Shown: positions 7,178-16,636, counted from the first letter of the stretch. The stretch: 64,000 bases of DNA from Rhizobium sp. Q54 (GCA_945882615.1 CAMCWK010000005.1:82166-146165), one strand, 5' to 3'. Notes: generated by a model from the letters alone, not told the origin. Made by a program: numbers and translations.

Positions 7178-8440
7178 TCAGCGGCTGAGCGCGCGCCAGC
7201 CGATGTCCTTGCGGAAGAATGATCCTTCCCAGTGGATCAGGCTCACCGCCTGATAGGCTCGGGCCTGCGCCTCGGCTACATCTTTGCCGATGGCTGTGAC
7301 GTTCAGCACCCGGCCACCCACCGCAACAATATCATCGCCGCGCCGTTCGGTACCGGCATGGAAGATGGTGACGCCCGGCACTTTGGCGGCCCGCTCCAGG
7401 CCGGTGATCACATGGCCCTTTTCATAAGTGCCGGGATAGCCTTTCGAAGCCATCACCACCGTCAGCGCGACCTCATCGCGCCATTCCAGCGGTTTGAGAT
7501 TGCCCTCGCGCGCCGCTAGCAGCGACGTCAGCAGATCGCTTTTCAGGCGCGGCATCAGCACTTGGCATTCCGGATCGCCGAAACGGCAGTTGTATTCGAC
7601 CAGCTTGGGACCGGTCTTGGTGATCATAAGCCCGAGATAGAGCACGCCCATATAGGGACGCCGCTTCGCCGCAAAAGCCGCCACGGTCGGCTTGATGAAC
7701 TGCTCCATCGCGATGGTTTCCAGATCGGGCGGCAACACCGGCGCGGGCGAATAGGCGCCCATGCCGCCGGTGTTGGGACCGGTATCGCCATCGCCCACGC
7801 GCTTGTGGTCCTGGGCGCCGGCCAGCGGGATCACGTTGGCGCCGTCGCTGAGGGCAAAGAAGCTGGCCTCTTCGCCTTCCATGAATTCCTCGACCACGAT
7901 TTCATGGCCGCTGTCGCCAAAGCCGCCTTCGAACATGAAGTCGATGGCCTTGTCGGCTTCCGCTTTGCTGGCGGCGATGATCACGCCTTTGCCGGCGGCC
8001 AGGCCGTCGGCCTTGATTACAACGGGATGCCCCAATGTGTCGGCGAAGGCTTTGGCGAGCGCGGGCTGTGTGAAGCGTTTGTAGGCAGCGGTGGGAATGC
8101 CCGCTTCGATGCAAAGGTCTTTGACGAAGCCCTTGGAGCCTTCCAGCACAGCCGCCATCTTGGACGGGCCGAGGCAGCGGATGCCGACATCTTCCAGCAC
8201 GTCCCAAAGCCCGCCCACGAGCTGGGCATCGGCGGCGATCACCGCAAAATCGATTCGCTTGGTGACGGCGAAAGCCGCCAGGCCCTCAAAGTCGGTCGCC
8301 GGGATCGCCACGCATTCGGCGATCTGGGCAATTCCCGCATTGCCGGGAGCGCAATAGAGCTTTGTCAGCAGGGGGCTTGGCGAAAGCGCCCAGGCCAGCG
8401 CATGTTCGCGGCCCCCGGAACCCACCAGCAAAACTTTCAC
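7178..8440 (-). CDS. purD: Phosphoribosylamine-glycine ligase (GARS)
   Basis: ATP-grasp enzyme of de novo purine synthesis, joining glycine to phosphoribosylamine. Visible: N-terminal VLLVGSGGREHALAWAL, ATP-grasp segment HPVVIKADGLAAGKGV, DTGPNTGGMGAYSP and EYNCRFGDPECQ. I chose the GTG at 8440 (420 aa), preceded by GAGGCG, because MKVLLVGSGGREHA is the standard beginning; an ATG at 8467 would add nine residues. Divergent from xseA; the gap is 43 bases. Confidence 0.95.
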   Translation of the reverse strand: MKVLLVGSGGREHALAWALSPSPLLTKLYCAPGNAGIAQIAECVAIPATDFEGLAAFAVTKRIDFAVIAADAQLVGGLWDVLEDVGIRCLGPSKMAAVLEGSKGFVKDLCIEAGIPTAAYKRFTQPALAKAFADTLGHPVVIKADGLAAGKGVIIAASKAEADKAIDFMFEGGFGDSGHEIVVEEFMEGEEASFFALSDGANVIPLAGAQDHKRVGDGDTGPNTGGMGAYSPAPVLPPDLETIAMEQFIKPTVAAFAAKRRPYMGVLYLGLMITKTGPKLVEYNCRFGDPECQVLMPRLKSDLLTSLLAAREGNLKPLEWRDEVALTVVMASKGYPGTYEKGHVITGLERAAKVPGVTIFHAGTERRGDDIVAVGGRVLNVTAIGKDVAEAQARAYQAVSLIHWEGSFFRKDIGWRALSR

Positions 8441-8483
8441 ATCCGCCTCGCCATTTTTCGCCGCCACCCTGTATCATAAGCCC

Positions 8484-9890
8484 ATGCCCGAGACAGCACT
8501 TTCGAACCTGCCCGAATTTTCGGTCACAGAATTGTCCGCCGCCCTCAAAAGGTCGGTGGAGGAGCAGTTCGCCCTGGTGCGGGTGCGGGGTGAGATTTCG
8601 GGCCTGAAATTCCATTCCTCGGGTCATGTCTATTTCGACCTCAAGGACGACAAGGCGGTGCTGAACGCGGTGATCTGGCGCGGGGTGGCGCAGCGGCTGA
8701 AGGTGAGGCCGGAAGCCGGGCTGGAAGTGATCTGCACCGGCAAGCTTTCTACCTATGCCGGTTCGTCGCGCTACCAGCTCATCGTCGAGCAGGTCGAGCT
8801 GGCAGGGCTGGGCGCGCTGATGGCGATGCTGGAGGCGCGCCGCAAGGCCCTGGCCGCCGAAGGCCTGTTCGAGGCGGCGCGCAAGAAGGCGCTTCCCTTT
8901 TTGCCTGAGGTGATCGGCGTGATCACATCGCCCACCGGCGCGGTGATCCGCGACATCATGCACCGGTTGCAGGCGCGTTTTCCGCGCCGGGTGCTGCTGT
9001 GGCCGGTGGCGGTGCAGGGCGACAAAGCCGCCGGCGAGATCGCCGCCGCCATTGCAGGGTTCAATGCCTTTGACGGCAAGCGGCTGCCGCGGCCCGATCT
9101 GATCATTGTCGCGCGCGGCGGCGGCTCGGTGGAAGACCTGATGGCCTTCAATGACGAGGCGGTGGTGCGCGCCGCCGCCGCCAGCCTGATCCCGCTGATC
9201 TCGGCGGTGGGTCACGAGACCGACACCACCCTTATCGATTTCGCCGCAGACATGCGCGCCCCCACGCCAACTGCCGCTGCCGAACTGGCGGTGCCGGTGC
9301 GCGCCGAGCTCCTCGCCCAGACACTTGATTTCGAGCGGCGCTTTGTGCGGTGTTTCGGCAAGGCGATGGAAGACCGCCGCCGCCATCTGGCGCAGCTTGT
9401 GCGGGTGCTGCCGCGCCCCGAAAGCCTGTTCGCCGCCCAGCGCCAGCGGCTGGATGTGACCGGCGACAAGCTGGGTCATGCCTTGCGGCGAAATCTGCAG
9501 ATTCACCAGGCGCGCTTCCAGAAAGCAGATGCGCGCTTGCGGGACCGGATGTTGCGGGACCGCATGGCTGTGAGTGGTGAACGCGTGAAGGGGCTCGTAC
9601 AGCGTGCGGAGCGCGCCCAGAAAGTGCGCCTGGCGCAAAAACGGCGACACTTCGAAGGTGTGGCGCGCGAGCTGGAACTGATCTCCTACCGCAAGGTTCT
9701 GGAGCGTGGCTTTGCGCTGGTGCGCGGCGAGGACGGCACGGTGCGCCGGCGCGTCGACTCCATCCAGAGTGGCGAATCCTTGACCCTGACCTTTGCCGAC
9801 GGGGAGGCCCGGGCCGTGGCGGGCGAGGGCGGCGGCAAAGCCAAATCCCCGAAGAAAAAGCCGGCTAAGGATCAGGGCTCGCTTTTTTGA
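8484..9890 (+). CDS. xseA: Exodeoxyribonuclease VII large subunit
   Basis: 468 residues. N-terminal OB-fold (about 10-110, with VRGEISGLKFHSSGHVYFDL), the catalytic core with GVITSPTGAVIRDIMHRL, VARGGGSVEDLMAFNDE and SAVGHETDTTLIDFAAD, then a long basic coiled-coil-rich region and a Lys-rich tail (KSPKKKPAKDQGSLF). With XseB it degrades single-stranded DNA in both directions. xseB is not in this window. First gene of a three-gene operon with DUF2093 and the M23 peptidase. Confidence 0.95.
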   Translation: MPETALSNLPEFSVTELSAALKRSVEEQFALVRVRGEISGLKFHSSGHVYFDLKDDKAVLNAVIWRGVAQRLKVRPEAGLEVICTGKLSTYAGSSRYQLIVEQVELAGLGALMAMLEARRKALAAEGLFEAARKKALPFLPEVIGVITSPTGAVIRDIMHRLQARFPRRVLLWPVAVQGDKAAGEIAAAIAGFNAFDGKRLPRPDLIIVARGGGSVEDLMAFNDEAVVRAAAASLIPLISAVGHETDTTLIDFAADMRAPTPTAAAELAVPVRAELLAQTLDFERRFVRCFGKAMEDRRRHLAQLVRVLPRPESLFAAQRQRLDVTGDKLGHALRRNLQIHQARFQKADARLRDRMLRDRMAVSGERVKGLVQRAERAQKVRLAQKRRHFEGVARELELISYRKVLERGFALVRGEDGTVRRRVDSIQSGESLTLTFADGEARAVAGEGGGKAKSPKKKPAKDQGSLF

Positions 9891-9914
9891 GGGCGCTCGC
9901 GGTAATCTGACGGC

Positions 9915-10133
9915 ATGAACATCATGGAACGCGATCAGGGCCAGGCGAAGCTTCGTTATCTCGACGGGGAGTATGAAATCCTTGTCCCGGGCGGCCATGT
10001 CGTCTGCGCCGTCACCGGCATCCAGATTCCGCTGGACGCCCTGCGCTACTGGAGCGTGGACTTGCAGGAAGCCTATGCCAATCCGGATGTCGCCACCAAA
10101 CGGGCGCAGGAAAAAGGCCTGGTTCCAAAATGA
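9915..10133 (+). CDS. DUF2093 family protein
   Basis: 72 residues with the DUF2093 pattern: AKLRYLDGEYEILVPGGHVV, then CAVTG and IPLDALRYWSVDLQEAYA. The family is found mainly in alphaproteobacteria and has no established function; the single Cys-containing CAVTG motif and LRYWSV are its hallmark (recollection). It starts 25 bases after xseA and its stop overlaps the M23 start by four bases (ATGA at 10130-10133), so the two downstream genes are probably translationally coupled. Confidence 0.85.
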   Translation: MNIMERDQGQAKLRYLDGEYEILVPGGHVVCAVTGIQIPLDALRYWSVDLQEAYANPDVATKRAQEKGLVPK

Positions 10134-10966
10134 TGCGACGCCGGTTTTTTATCGGCGCATCGCTTGGTCTGGTTGCCGTGCCTGCAGGGGCGCAGGAGCG
10201 CGCCGTCCGTTTTTCCGTCACCGGCTCGATGGAGCAGGGGAGCCTGGCAATGGGCAGCGCCCCGCCCGGTTCGCTGGCGGCGCTGGACGGCCGCCCCCTG
10301 CGCACGCTTGCCGACGGCCGCTTTGCCTTCGGCTTTGCGCCCAACCAGACCACCGCTTCTGTCGTGACTGTGCGCTACCCGGGTGGCGGCGGCGACAGCC
10401 GCTCCTTCAAGCCGGCCATGCGCCAGTACGACATTCAGCGGGTGGACGGCCTGCCACAGAATACCGTGACGCCGCCGCCCGAAGTCACCGCCCGGATCGC
10501 AAAAGAGGCGGAGGATGTGTTCCTGGCGCGGGTGTCGGATACGTCCGGCGGGGACTTCCTTTCCGGCTTCGACTGGCCTGCGCCCGGCAGGCTCAGCGGC
10601 GTGTTCGGCAGCCAGCGCATCAACAACGGCATTCCCATGTCGCAGCATTACGGGGTGGATATGGCGGCGCCGGCGGGAACGCCAATCCTTGCCCCGGCCG
10701 ATGGCGTGATCGCTTTGTCGGCCGACCATTATCTCAGTGGTGGCATCACCTTGATCGATCACGGCCAGGGCGTGTCCACTGCTTACTTGCATCAAAGCCA
10801 GCGGCTGGTGGCGGTTGGGGATGTGGTCAAACGCGGCCAGCGTATCGGGCTGATCGGCGCGACGGGCAGGTCGACGGGCCCGCACCTGCATTGGGCAATG
10901 AACTGGTTTCAGGTCCGGCTCGATCCATCGCGCTCGACACGCAAACCCGCGCCGGACACACTCTAG
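10130..10966 (+). CDS. Exported M23-family peptidase (LytM/peptidoglycan endopeptidase type)
   Basis: 278 residues with an RRR Tat-like/Sec signal (MMRRRFFIGASLGLVAVPAG, cleavage after GAQ likely). The C-terminal M23 domain has zinc ligands His173 and Asp177 (HYGVD), His221 (YLHQ) and His254 (PHLHW), so it looks catalytically competent. It should cut peptidoglycan cross-links or act as a LytM factor in the periplasm. The last gene of xseA-DUF2093-M23; its stop TAG shares CTAG with the convergent methyltransferase stop. Confidence 0.88.
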   Translation: MMRRRFFIGASLGLVAVPAGAQERAVRFSVTGSMEQGSLAMGSAPPGSLAALDGRPLRTLADGRFAFGFAPNQTTASVVTVRYPGGGGDSRSFKPAMRQYDIQRVDGLPQNTVTPPPEVTARIAKEAEDVFLARVSDTSGGDFLSGFDWPAPGRLSGVFGSQRINNGIPMSQHYGVDMAAPAGTPILAPADGVIALSADHYLSGGITLIDHGQGVSTAYLHQSQRLVAVGDVVKRGQRIGLIGATGRSTGPHLHWAMNWFQVRLDPSRSTRKPAPDTL

Positions 10967-11643
10967 CCCGGCTTGCCGACGTAACACTTCCCGTCGCCGC
11001 TTTCGAATTTGGTGTGCGGGGTGGCGGCGAAGAACTCGTCAAAGGCCTGGCGTACTTCCGGCCATTTGCCCTTGCCCAGCCAACTCTTGAAATAATCGTC
11101 GCCGATCAGCACGCCGCCGGGGTGGAGCTGCGGCCACCAAGCCTTCAGGTCGCCCATCACCGACATGTAATCGTGCCCGGCATCGATATGCAGCACATCG
11201 GGCCGGATGCCCTTTTCCTTCAGCAGCTGAAAACCATTGATGGAATCCAACGGCAACGGCACCACGATCTCCTGCAGACCTTCGTTGCAGATATTGGCGG
11301 CGAACTTGTGATAGAGGCGTGGGTAACCGAATTCGAAATCCAGGTCGGGAATAAACTTCTCCCACAGATAATGCTCGCTGGAGCCCAGCCAGGTATCGAT
11401 GGCGATCACCACGGCATCCAGCTTCTGGCGCTGGATTTCCTTGGCCATGGTGACGACGGAGGCGCCTTTCCAGACGCCGACCTCGACCACGATGGCCGGC
11501 CTTACCTCGGCGATGGCGCGGGTGAGATAGGGATGCTGGGAATGCCAGCCCTGAAGGTCGGTGGGAAAGCGATGGGCGGGAAATTCCTTCAGCGGGTCGC
11601 GCCCGAAGAACAGCTGGTCGAGGATGCGCTGGCGCGTGCTCAT
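10963..11643 (-). CDS. Class I SAM-dependent methyltransferase (Methyltransf_24-like)
   Basis: 226 residues. A glycine-rich SAM motif VVEVGVWKGASVVTMA (about 52-67), an acidic strand end AIDTW, then PDVLHIDAGHDYMSVMGDL and PGGVLIGDDY, the pattern of the Methyltransf_24/cephalosporin-hydroxylase-like group often linked to surface polysaccharide genes. No membrane segment. It begins 11 bases after the lpxL stop on the same strand, so it is the last gene of the lipid A operon and may modify LPS or a sugar precursor (inference). Substrate unknown. Confidence 0.8.
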   Translation of the reverse strand: MSTRQRILDQLFFGRDPLKEFPAHRFPTDLQGWHSQHPYLTRAIAEVRPAIVVEVGVWKGASVVTMAKEIQRQKLDAVVIAIDTWLGSSEHYLWEKFIPDLDFEFGYPRLYHKFAANICNEGLQEIVVPLPLDSINGFQLLKEKGIRPDVLHIDAGHDYMSVMGDLKAWWPQLHPGGVLIGDDYFKSWLGKGKWPEVRQAFDEFFAATPHTKFESGDGKCYVGKPG

Positions 11644-11654
11644 GGCGAAACTCT

Positions 11655-12572
11655 TTAGCCGCGGGTGAGCGCGATGTCACGGGCCGTTGGCCAGCGATTG
11701 TGAATCCACAGCCATTGTGCCGGATCGGCGCGGACACTCTCTTCGATGCGGGCGGTAATGGCGGCGGTCAGCTCGCGTATATCGCGGCTTTCATCGCCGC
11801 TGGGCCTGAAGTCCGGTCCGGAAGAAACGGTGACATGAAAGCGCGCGCCCTTGGTGCGGCGGTTGGTGGCCATCAGGATGCGCGCACCCAGCTTCAGTGC
11901 CAGCGCGGCCGGGGCCGGCGTGGTCATGGCCACACGCCCGAAGAAAGGGACAGCGATGCCCTCGCGCAATTTCTGGTCCACCAGCATGTAAATTACACCC
12001 CCGCTGCGCAGGTGGCTCATCATGCGGCGTGCCGCGCTGTGCTTGGCCAGCAAGCTGTCCGGGCCATTGATGGCGCGCTGGCGCGCGATCCAGCTCGCGA
12101 TATAGGGATTGTTCGGGGGCCGCACCACGGTGGCGCCTTTTAGGCCATGCTGCTCACCCAGGATCGGCATCATCTCCCAATTGGCGAAATGGCCGGACAG
12201 GAACAGGATCGCCTGGCCCTTGTAATTTTCAGGATGCTCCGGCGCGGTGAAGGTGATGCGCGGATCGTCGCCCAGCGGTGAGAATTTCTCCAGATGCGGA
12301 TACTCCGCCACCACGCGGCCCAGATTGTCCCACATGGCAATGCGGATCGCGTCGCGCTCCTCCTCGGACTTTTCCGGAAAGGCCGCCAGCAGGTTGCTGC
12401 GTGCGGTACGGTCCGGCGGCAGCAATGAGAAGATGTTGCGTCCGATAAAACCGCCCAGTGCCGTCGCTGCTTCCAGGCCTATGACGCGGAATATCGCCAT
12501 CAGAAAGAAGAAGGCTGCGGCTTCCGCGCCATAGCGCAGCTTTTGCAGCAAGGTGGGGCCGGGTTCGGTCAT
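11655..12572 (-). CDS. lpxL: Lipid A biosynthesis acyltransferase, LpxL/HtrB family
   Basis: 305 residues with an N-terminal membrane helix (about 19-35) and the HX4E catalytic motif HFANWE at 128-133. VVRPPNNPYIASWIARQR and YMLVDQK...VPFFGR are typical of the late acyltransferases that add a secondary acyl chain to Kdo-lipid IVA at the cytoplasmic face. Which acyl chain or position is not readable, so lpxL rather than lpxM is by context. It follows lpxK by 11 bases. Confidence 0.87.
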   Translation of the reverse strand: MTEPGPTLLQKLRYGAEAAAFFFLMAIFRVIGLEAATALGGFIGRNIFSLLPPDRTARSNLLAAFPEKSEEERDAIRIAMWDNLGRVVAEYPHLEKFSPLGDDPRITFTAPEHPENYKGQAILFLSGHFANWEMMPILGEQHGLKGATVVRPPNNPYIASWIARQRAINGPDSLLAKHSAARRMMSHLRSGGVIYMLVDQKLREGIAVPFFGRVAMTTPAPAALALKLGARILMATNRRTKGARFHVTVSSGPDFRPSGDESRDIRELTAAITARIEESVRADPAQWLWIHNRWPTARDIALTRG

Positions 12573-12583
12573 TGAAAGCTGCG

Positions 12584-13534
12584 CTAAACCGATGCCAAAG
12601 CCCTGTCAAGCAAGGCCTCCAGCGACGCCGCATCATCGAAAACCGCCACGGCCTTCACCGCGCGGATGCCTTCACGCATCGTCACGCTCAGGCGCACGAA
12701 ATCCTTTTCGGTCGTCACCAGCATGGTATCGCCGGCAATGGCCTTGAGCTGGGCGATCTCGTCCTCGCTATAGGGGTGATGATCGTCGAAGAAGCAGGAG
12801 CCAGTGACCTCCACCCCTTCGGCTTCCAGCGCCGCGATGAATTTTTCGGGTCTTCCGATTCCGGCGAAAGCAAAGACACTTTTTCCCGCCAGTGCGGCGG
12901 CATCCAGGCGCAACCGTGCGCGCCACACCGGGCCGGCATAGCCTTGCAGATCGGGATTGCCGTCGCCGGTCAGGACAACCGCGTCGGCGCGGGCCAGGCC
13001 TTTGGCGACGGGCTCGCGCAAGGGGCCGGCGGGGATCAGGTGTCCATTGCCGAACCCGCTTGCGGCATCCACCACCGCCAGCGACAGCGTCTTGCGCAGC
13101 GAAAAATTCTGGTGGCCGTCATCCATCACCAGGACGTCGGCGCCTTTTTCATTCGCCAGTGCGGCGCCGGCGGCGCGGTCACGCGCCACGATGGTGGGGG
13201 CGGCGCGCACCAGCAACAGGGCCTCATCGCCCATTTGGTCCGCGCTGTGCGCGCGCGCCACCAACGCCGGCCCACGCTCGCTGCCGCCATAGCCGCGCGT
13301 CAGGAAGAACGGCTTGCGCCCACGCGCGCGCAAGGCATGGGCGATGGCAATGGCTATGGGGGTCTTGCCGCTGCCGCCGGCGGTCAGGTTGCCGACACAA
13401 ATGACGGGCAGGCCGCAATCGTAGGGCCTCGCGAAACGTGCCTTGAGCGCCACGCTGGCGCCATACAGCGCGCCCAGCGGCGACAGAAGCGTTGCCGCAA
13501 TGCCGTGGGATTTCCAGAAATCAGGCGCGCGCAT
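12584..13534 (-). CDS. lpxK: Tetraacyldisaccharide 4'-kinase LpxK
   Basis: 316 residues. N-terminal segment FWKSHGIAATLLSPLGALYG, Walker A GNLTAGGSGKTP (48-59), FFLTRGYGG, and DVLVMDDGHQNFSL typical of LpxK. It phosphorylates the 4' position of the lipid A disaccharide at the inner membrane, giving lipid IVA. The start ATG at 13534 overlaps the end of waaA by 14 bases, indicating coupled translation. Confidence 0.93.
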   Translation of the reverse strand: MRAPDFWKSHGIAATLLSPLGALYGASVALKARFARPYDCGLPVICVGNLTAGGSGKTPIAIAIAHALRARGRKPFFLTRGYGGSERGPALVARAHSADQMGDEALLLVRAAPTIVARDRAAGAALANEKGADVLVMDDGHQNFSLRKTLSLAVVDAASGFGNGHLIPAGPLREPVAKGLARADAVVLTGDGNPDLQGYAGPVWRARLRLDAAALAGKSVFAFAGIGRPEKFIAALEAEGVEVTGSCFFDDHHPYSEDEIAQLKAIAGDTMLVTTEKDFVRLSVTMREGIRAVKAVAVFDDAASLEALLDRALASV

Positions 13535-14789
13535 CGAGCATTGTCTTCAAGGCCGTGATGGTGCGGTCCACCGCACCGGACAAGGTGGCGCCGCCGCAGG
13601 CCGCGGCGTCCCCAGCCTGTGCGGCGGCCTCCCGGTCCTGCAGCAACCGCGTTGCTTCCCGCACGATATCAGCGCTGTTGTGGACGCGGCCAAAGCCCTG
13701 AGCCGACAGCACCGCATCATAGGCGCTGGCGGCGTTCGCGGTGTGTGGTCCCGCCAGAACCGCGCACTTTAGGGCGGCGGGCTCCAGCGGATTGTGTCCG
13801 CCCATTGGGACAAGCGTGGCGCCGATGAAGCAGAAGGGGGCGAGGCGATAGAACAGTCCCATCTCGCCCAGCGTATCAGCGATATAGATGGCCGTGTCGG
13901 CGGTGATGGCTTCGCCGCTCGAACGCCGGACGCTGGCGCGCGCGCCGCACAGCATGGCGATATCGGGTGCGCGCTCGATATGGCGCGGCACGATAATCGT
14001 GAGAAGCGTGGGGAAGTGCGCCCGAAGCAGATCGTGCGCGGGCAGGATGGTCTCGTCCTCGCCGGGATGGGTCTGGGCCGCCAGCAGCACCGGACGGGCG
14101 CCGATCGCCTGACGCAAGGCGGCAAGCGCGCCATCGTTCGCCGTCAGCGGAGGCGCATCGGCTTTCAGGCTTCCAGCCACATGAACCTTGGATGCGCCCA
14201 GGGCACGGAAGCGGGCGGCGAAATCCTCATCCTGTGCCAGCACCACATCGAAGGCGCCGAGCAGGGCCGCCATGCTCTTGCGCGCGAACCGCCAGCGCTC
14301 CGCCGAACGCGCCGAGATGCGGGCATTGACCAGCGCCAGCCTTACGCCGCGCGCCTTGGCGCCCTGAATCAGGTTGGGCCACAGGTCGGATTCCACGAAC
14401 AACCCGGCATCGGGCCGCCAATGATCCAGGAAGCGTGCCACCGCGCGCGGCGTGTCCAGCGGCACGAACTGATGCAGCGCGCCTTTGGGCAGGCGCTGTT
14501 TCATGATGGTGGCGCTGGTTACCGTGCCGCTGGTCACCAGCACCTTCGTGCCATCGGCCAGCAGCTTTTCGATCAAGGGCAACGCCGAAAGGCTTTCGCC
14601 CACCGAGGCGCCATGTACCCAGATCAGCTTTCCGTCGGGGCGCGCCATGCCGGCAATGCCCAGCCGTTCATTCAATCGCGCGCGATCCTCTTTGCCGCGT
14701 GAGGCCCGCTGGCGCAGCAGGAGCGGCGCCAGTGGCGCGGCAAGTCCCGCCAGCAGACGCCAGGCGGCAAGACCGATCGGGGTCTTCAT
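13521..14789 (-). CDS. waaA: 3-deoxy-D-manno-octulosonic acid (Kdo) transferase
   Basis: 422 residues, GT30 family. N-terminal membrane-anchor helix, then LIWVHGASVGE with the catalytic base Glu65, YVLVTSGTVTS-like segment (KVLVTSGTVTSA), FVESDLWPN and GGHNPLEPAAL near the C-terminus. It adds Kdo from CMP-Kdo to lipid IVA. The start codon shares ATGA with the msbA stop (14786-14789). Confidence 0.93.
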   Translation of the reverse strand: MKTPIGLAAWRLLAGLAAPLAPLLLRQRASRGKEDRARLNERLGIAGMARPDGKLIWVHGASVGESLSALPLIEKLLADGTKVLVTSGTVTSATIMKQRLPKGALHQFVPLDTPRAVARFLDHWRPDAGLFVESDLWPNLIQGAKARGVRLALVNARISARSAERWRFARKSMAALLGAFDVVLAQDEDFAARFRALGASKVHVAGSLKADAPPLTANDGALAALRQAIGARPVLLAAQTHPGEDETILPAHDLLRAHFPTLLTIIVPRHIERAPDIAMLCGARASVRRSSGEAITADTAIYIADTLGEMGLFYRLAPFCFIGATLVPMGGHNPLEPAALKCAVLAGPHTANAASAYDAVLSAQGFGRVHNSADIVREATRLLQDREAAAQAGDAAACGGATLSGAVDRTITALKTMLDARA

Positions 14790-16576
14790 CGCGCGTCTTC
14801 CAGATTGTGGCGGTAGAGGTTGGCGTAAAGACCGTTGGCGGCCATCAGCTCGGCATGGGTGCCGGACTGGGTCACGCCGCCATTGTCCAGCACATATATC
14901 CGGTCGGCATCCACCACGGTGGACAGACGATGGGCGATGACGATGGTGGTACGCCCCTTCATCAGGCGGGCCAGTGCCTCCTGAACCTGGCGTTCAGATT
15001 CGGTGTCCAGCGCGCTGGTGGCTTCATCCAGGAGCAGGATGGGGGCGTTGCGCAACATGGCGCGGGCGATGGCGATGCGCTGGCGTTGTCCGCCTGACAA
15101 TTTCAGTCCGCCTTCGCCGACGGTTGTGTCATAGCCGTCCGGCATCGCCATGATGAAGTCGTGCGCCGCGGCATTCTTCGCCGCCGCCATGATTTCCTCG
15201 CGAGATGCGCCAGGCTTTCCCAGCGCAATATTGTCGGCGACGCTTTCATCGAACAGTACGGCGTCCTGGCTGACGATGCCGATGGCGGCGCGCAGGCTTT
15301 GCAGCGTCACGGTGCGGATGTCCTGGCCGTCAATGGCGATGACGCCGCCATCGCAATCATAGAAGCGCAGCAGCAGATTGAAGACGGTACTTTTGCCCGC
15401 GCCCGACGGGCCGACCAGCGCAACCTTCTGTCCCGCGGCGATATCGAGATTGACGCGGCTGAGAGTCGGGCCGGCATCGGCATGATAGGCAAAGTCGACA
15501 TCGCGAAAGCGCACGGCCCCGCCGGCGGCGCGCAGCGGGCCGGCGCCGGCGCGGTCCACAATGATGGGGCGCGCATCGATCGCGGCGAAGATGCGATGGG
15601 CGGCGGCGATGCCGGCACTGGCGGTGGGCCAGAGCTGGCTCAGGTTGCGCACCGGCTGCTGCGCCATCAGCAACGCCACCAGAAAGCCGGAAAAGGCATT
15701 GAGCGTGATCTGGCCGTTCAGGCTCTGCCAGCCGGCGGCGAATAGAACCAGTGCGATCACCATGCCCAGAAAGATATCGGTCAGCGGCGCGGCGGCGGCG
15801 CGTAGCCGGGCGGCTTTCAGCAAAGTATTGAGACGCGATTTCAGCCGGGCATCGACGCGCGCCACGCTATGGGCTTCCAGGCCGTAAGCCTTGATGATGC
15901 GGCGGCCGTCCATCGCCTCGGACAGCACCACCGACAAATCGCCGGTTTCGTGCATACCGCGGGTGGCGGCGCGGCGCATGGAGGCGCCCAGTCGCTCCAT
16001 GGTCCAGGCCACCGCCGGCAGGGCGATGAGCGCCAGCAGGCCAAGCTTCCAGTCGGTGATCATCACATAGGCGAGGAACACCGCCAGCTGGACGCTTTCC
16101 AGGAAGACGGCCGCCACGCCCTGGGTGATCGCATCGCGCATCAAGGTCGCGTCATAGAGAAAGTTGGAAACGAACTGGCCCGAATGCACGGAATTGAGAT
16201 CGGCGAGATCGCGGCGGATCAGCCGGCCGAACATGTCGCGCTGGGCGCTGGCGACGGCCTTTTCCCCCAGCGAGTCCACCAGCATGCGTCCCGCAAACAA
16301 GGTGAGCGCGCGCAAGGCCACCACCCCCGCCACCGCCAGCGCCAGTGGCAGAAGCAGGTCGGCCTCCTGGCGCATGAAGATCAGCTTGACCTCCCAATTC
16401 ACCAACTGGGGCACCAGCCCGCCCAGCGCCGAGGTCACCAGCATGCAGGCGATCGCCAGCGCCAGGATGCCCCAATGGCCGCGCACATAGTCGCGCAGCA
16501 TCCGGCGGATGATCGCGCCGGCTTGCAGGTTGGTGGGGCCCGATTGGGCCGCGCTGGGGAGGGGCGCGGAACTCAT
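14786..16576 (-). CDS. msbA: ABC transporter permease/ATPase, MsbA-type lipid A flippase
   Basis: 596 residues from ATG 16576 (an upstream ATG at 16627 would add 17 unlikely residues). N-terminal six-helix membrane domain (about 35-330), then a nucleotide-binding domain with Walker A GPSGAGKST, signature LSGGQRQRIAIARA and Walker B ILLLDEATSALD, followed by the H-loop IVIAHRLSTV. Half-transporter forming a homodimer. Position directly before waaA and lpxK supports transport of lipid A-core across the inner membrane, though drug export cannot be excluded from sequence. Confidence 0.9.
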   Translation of the reverse strand: MSSAPLPSAAQSGPTNLQAGAIIRRMLRDYVRGHWGILALAIACMLVTSALGGLVPQLVNWEVKLIFMRQEADLLLPLALAVAGVVALRALTLFAGRMLVDSLGEKAVASAQRDMFGRLIRRDLADLNSVHSGQFVSNFLYDATLMRDAITQGVAAVFLESVQLAVFLAYVMITDWKLGLLALIALPAVAWTMERLGASMRRAATRGMHETGDLSVVLSEAMDGRRIIKAYGLEAHSVARVDARLKSRLNTLLKAARLRAAAAPLTDIFLGMVIALVLFAAGWQSLNGQITLNAFSGFLVALLMAQQPVRNLSQLWPTASAGIAAAHRIFAAIDARPIIVDRAGAGPLRAAGGAVRFRDVDFAYHADAGPTLSRVNLDIAAGQKVALVGPSGAGKSTVFNLLLRFYDCDGGVIAIDGQDIRTVTLQSLRAAIGIVSQDAVLFDESVADNIALGKPGASREEIMAAAKNAAAHDFIMAMPDGYDTTVGEGGLKLSGGQRQRIAIARAMLRNAPILLLDEATSALDTESERQVQEALARLMKGRTTIVIAHRLSTVVDADRIYVLDNGGVTQSGTHAELMAANGLYANLYRHNLEDAR

Positions 16577-16636
16577 GGTCGCGCCGATGTAGCATGGCGG
16601 CCCCGGGCGCGCAAAAATCCCTGCCAAGCCAAAAGC

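Noticed and set aside
7111..7191. AAAGGAGG on the plus strand followed by a short GTG frame (13 codons) near 7150
   Set aside because: No start at proper spacing and the frame is too short; likely coincidental or a remnant.
8286..9998. 570-codon open frame antisense to xseA
   Set aside because: Overlaps two certain genes (xseA and purD) and shows no family pattern.
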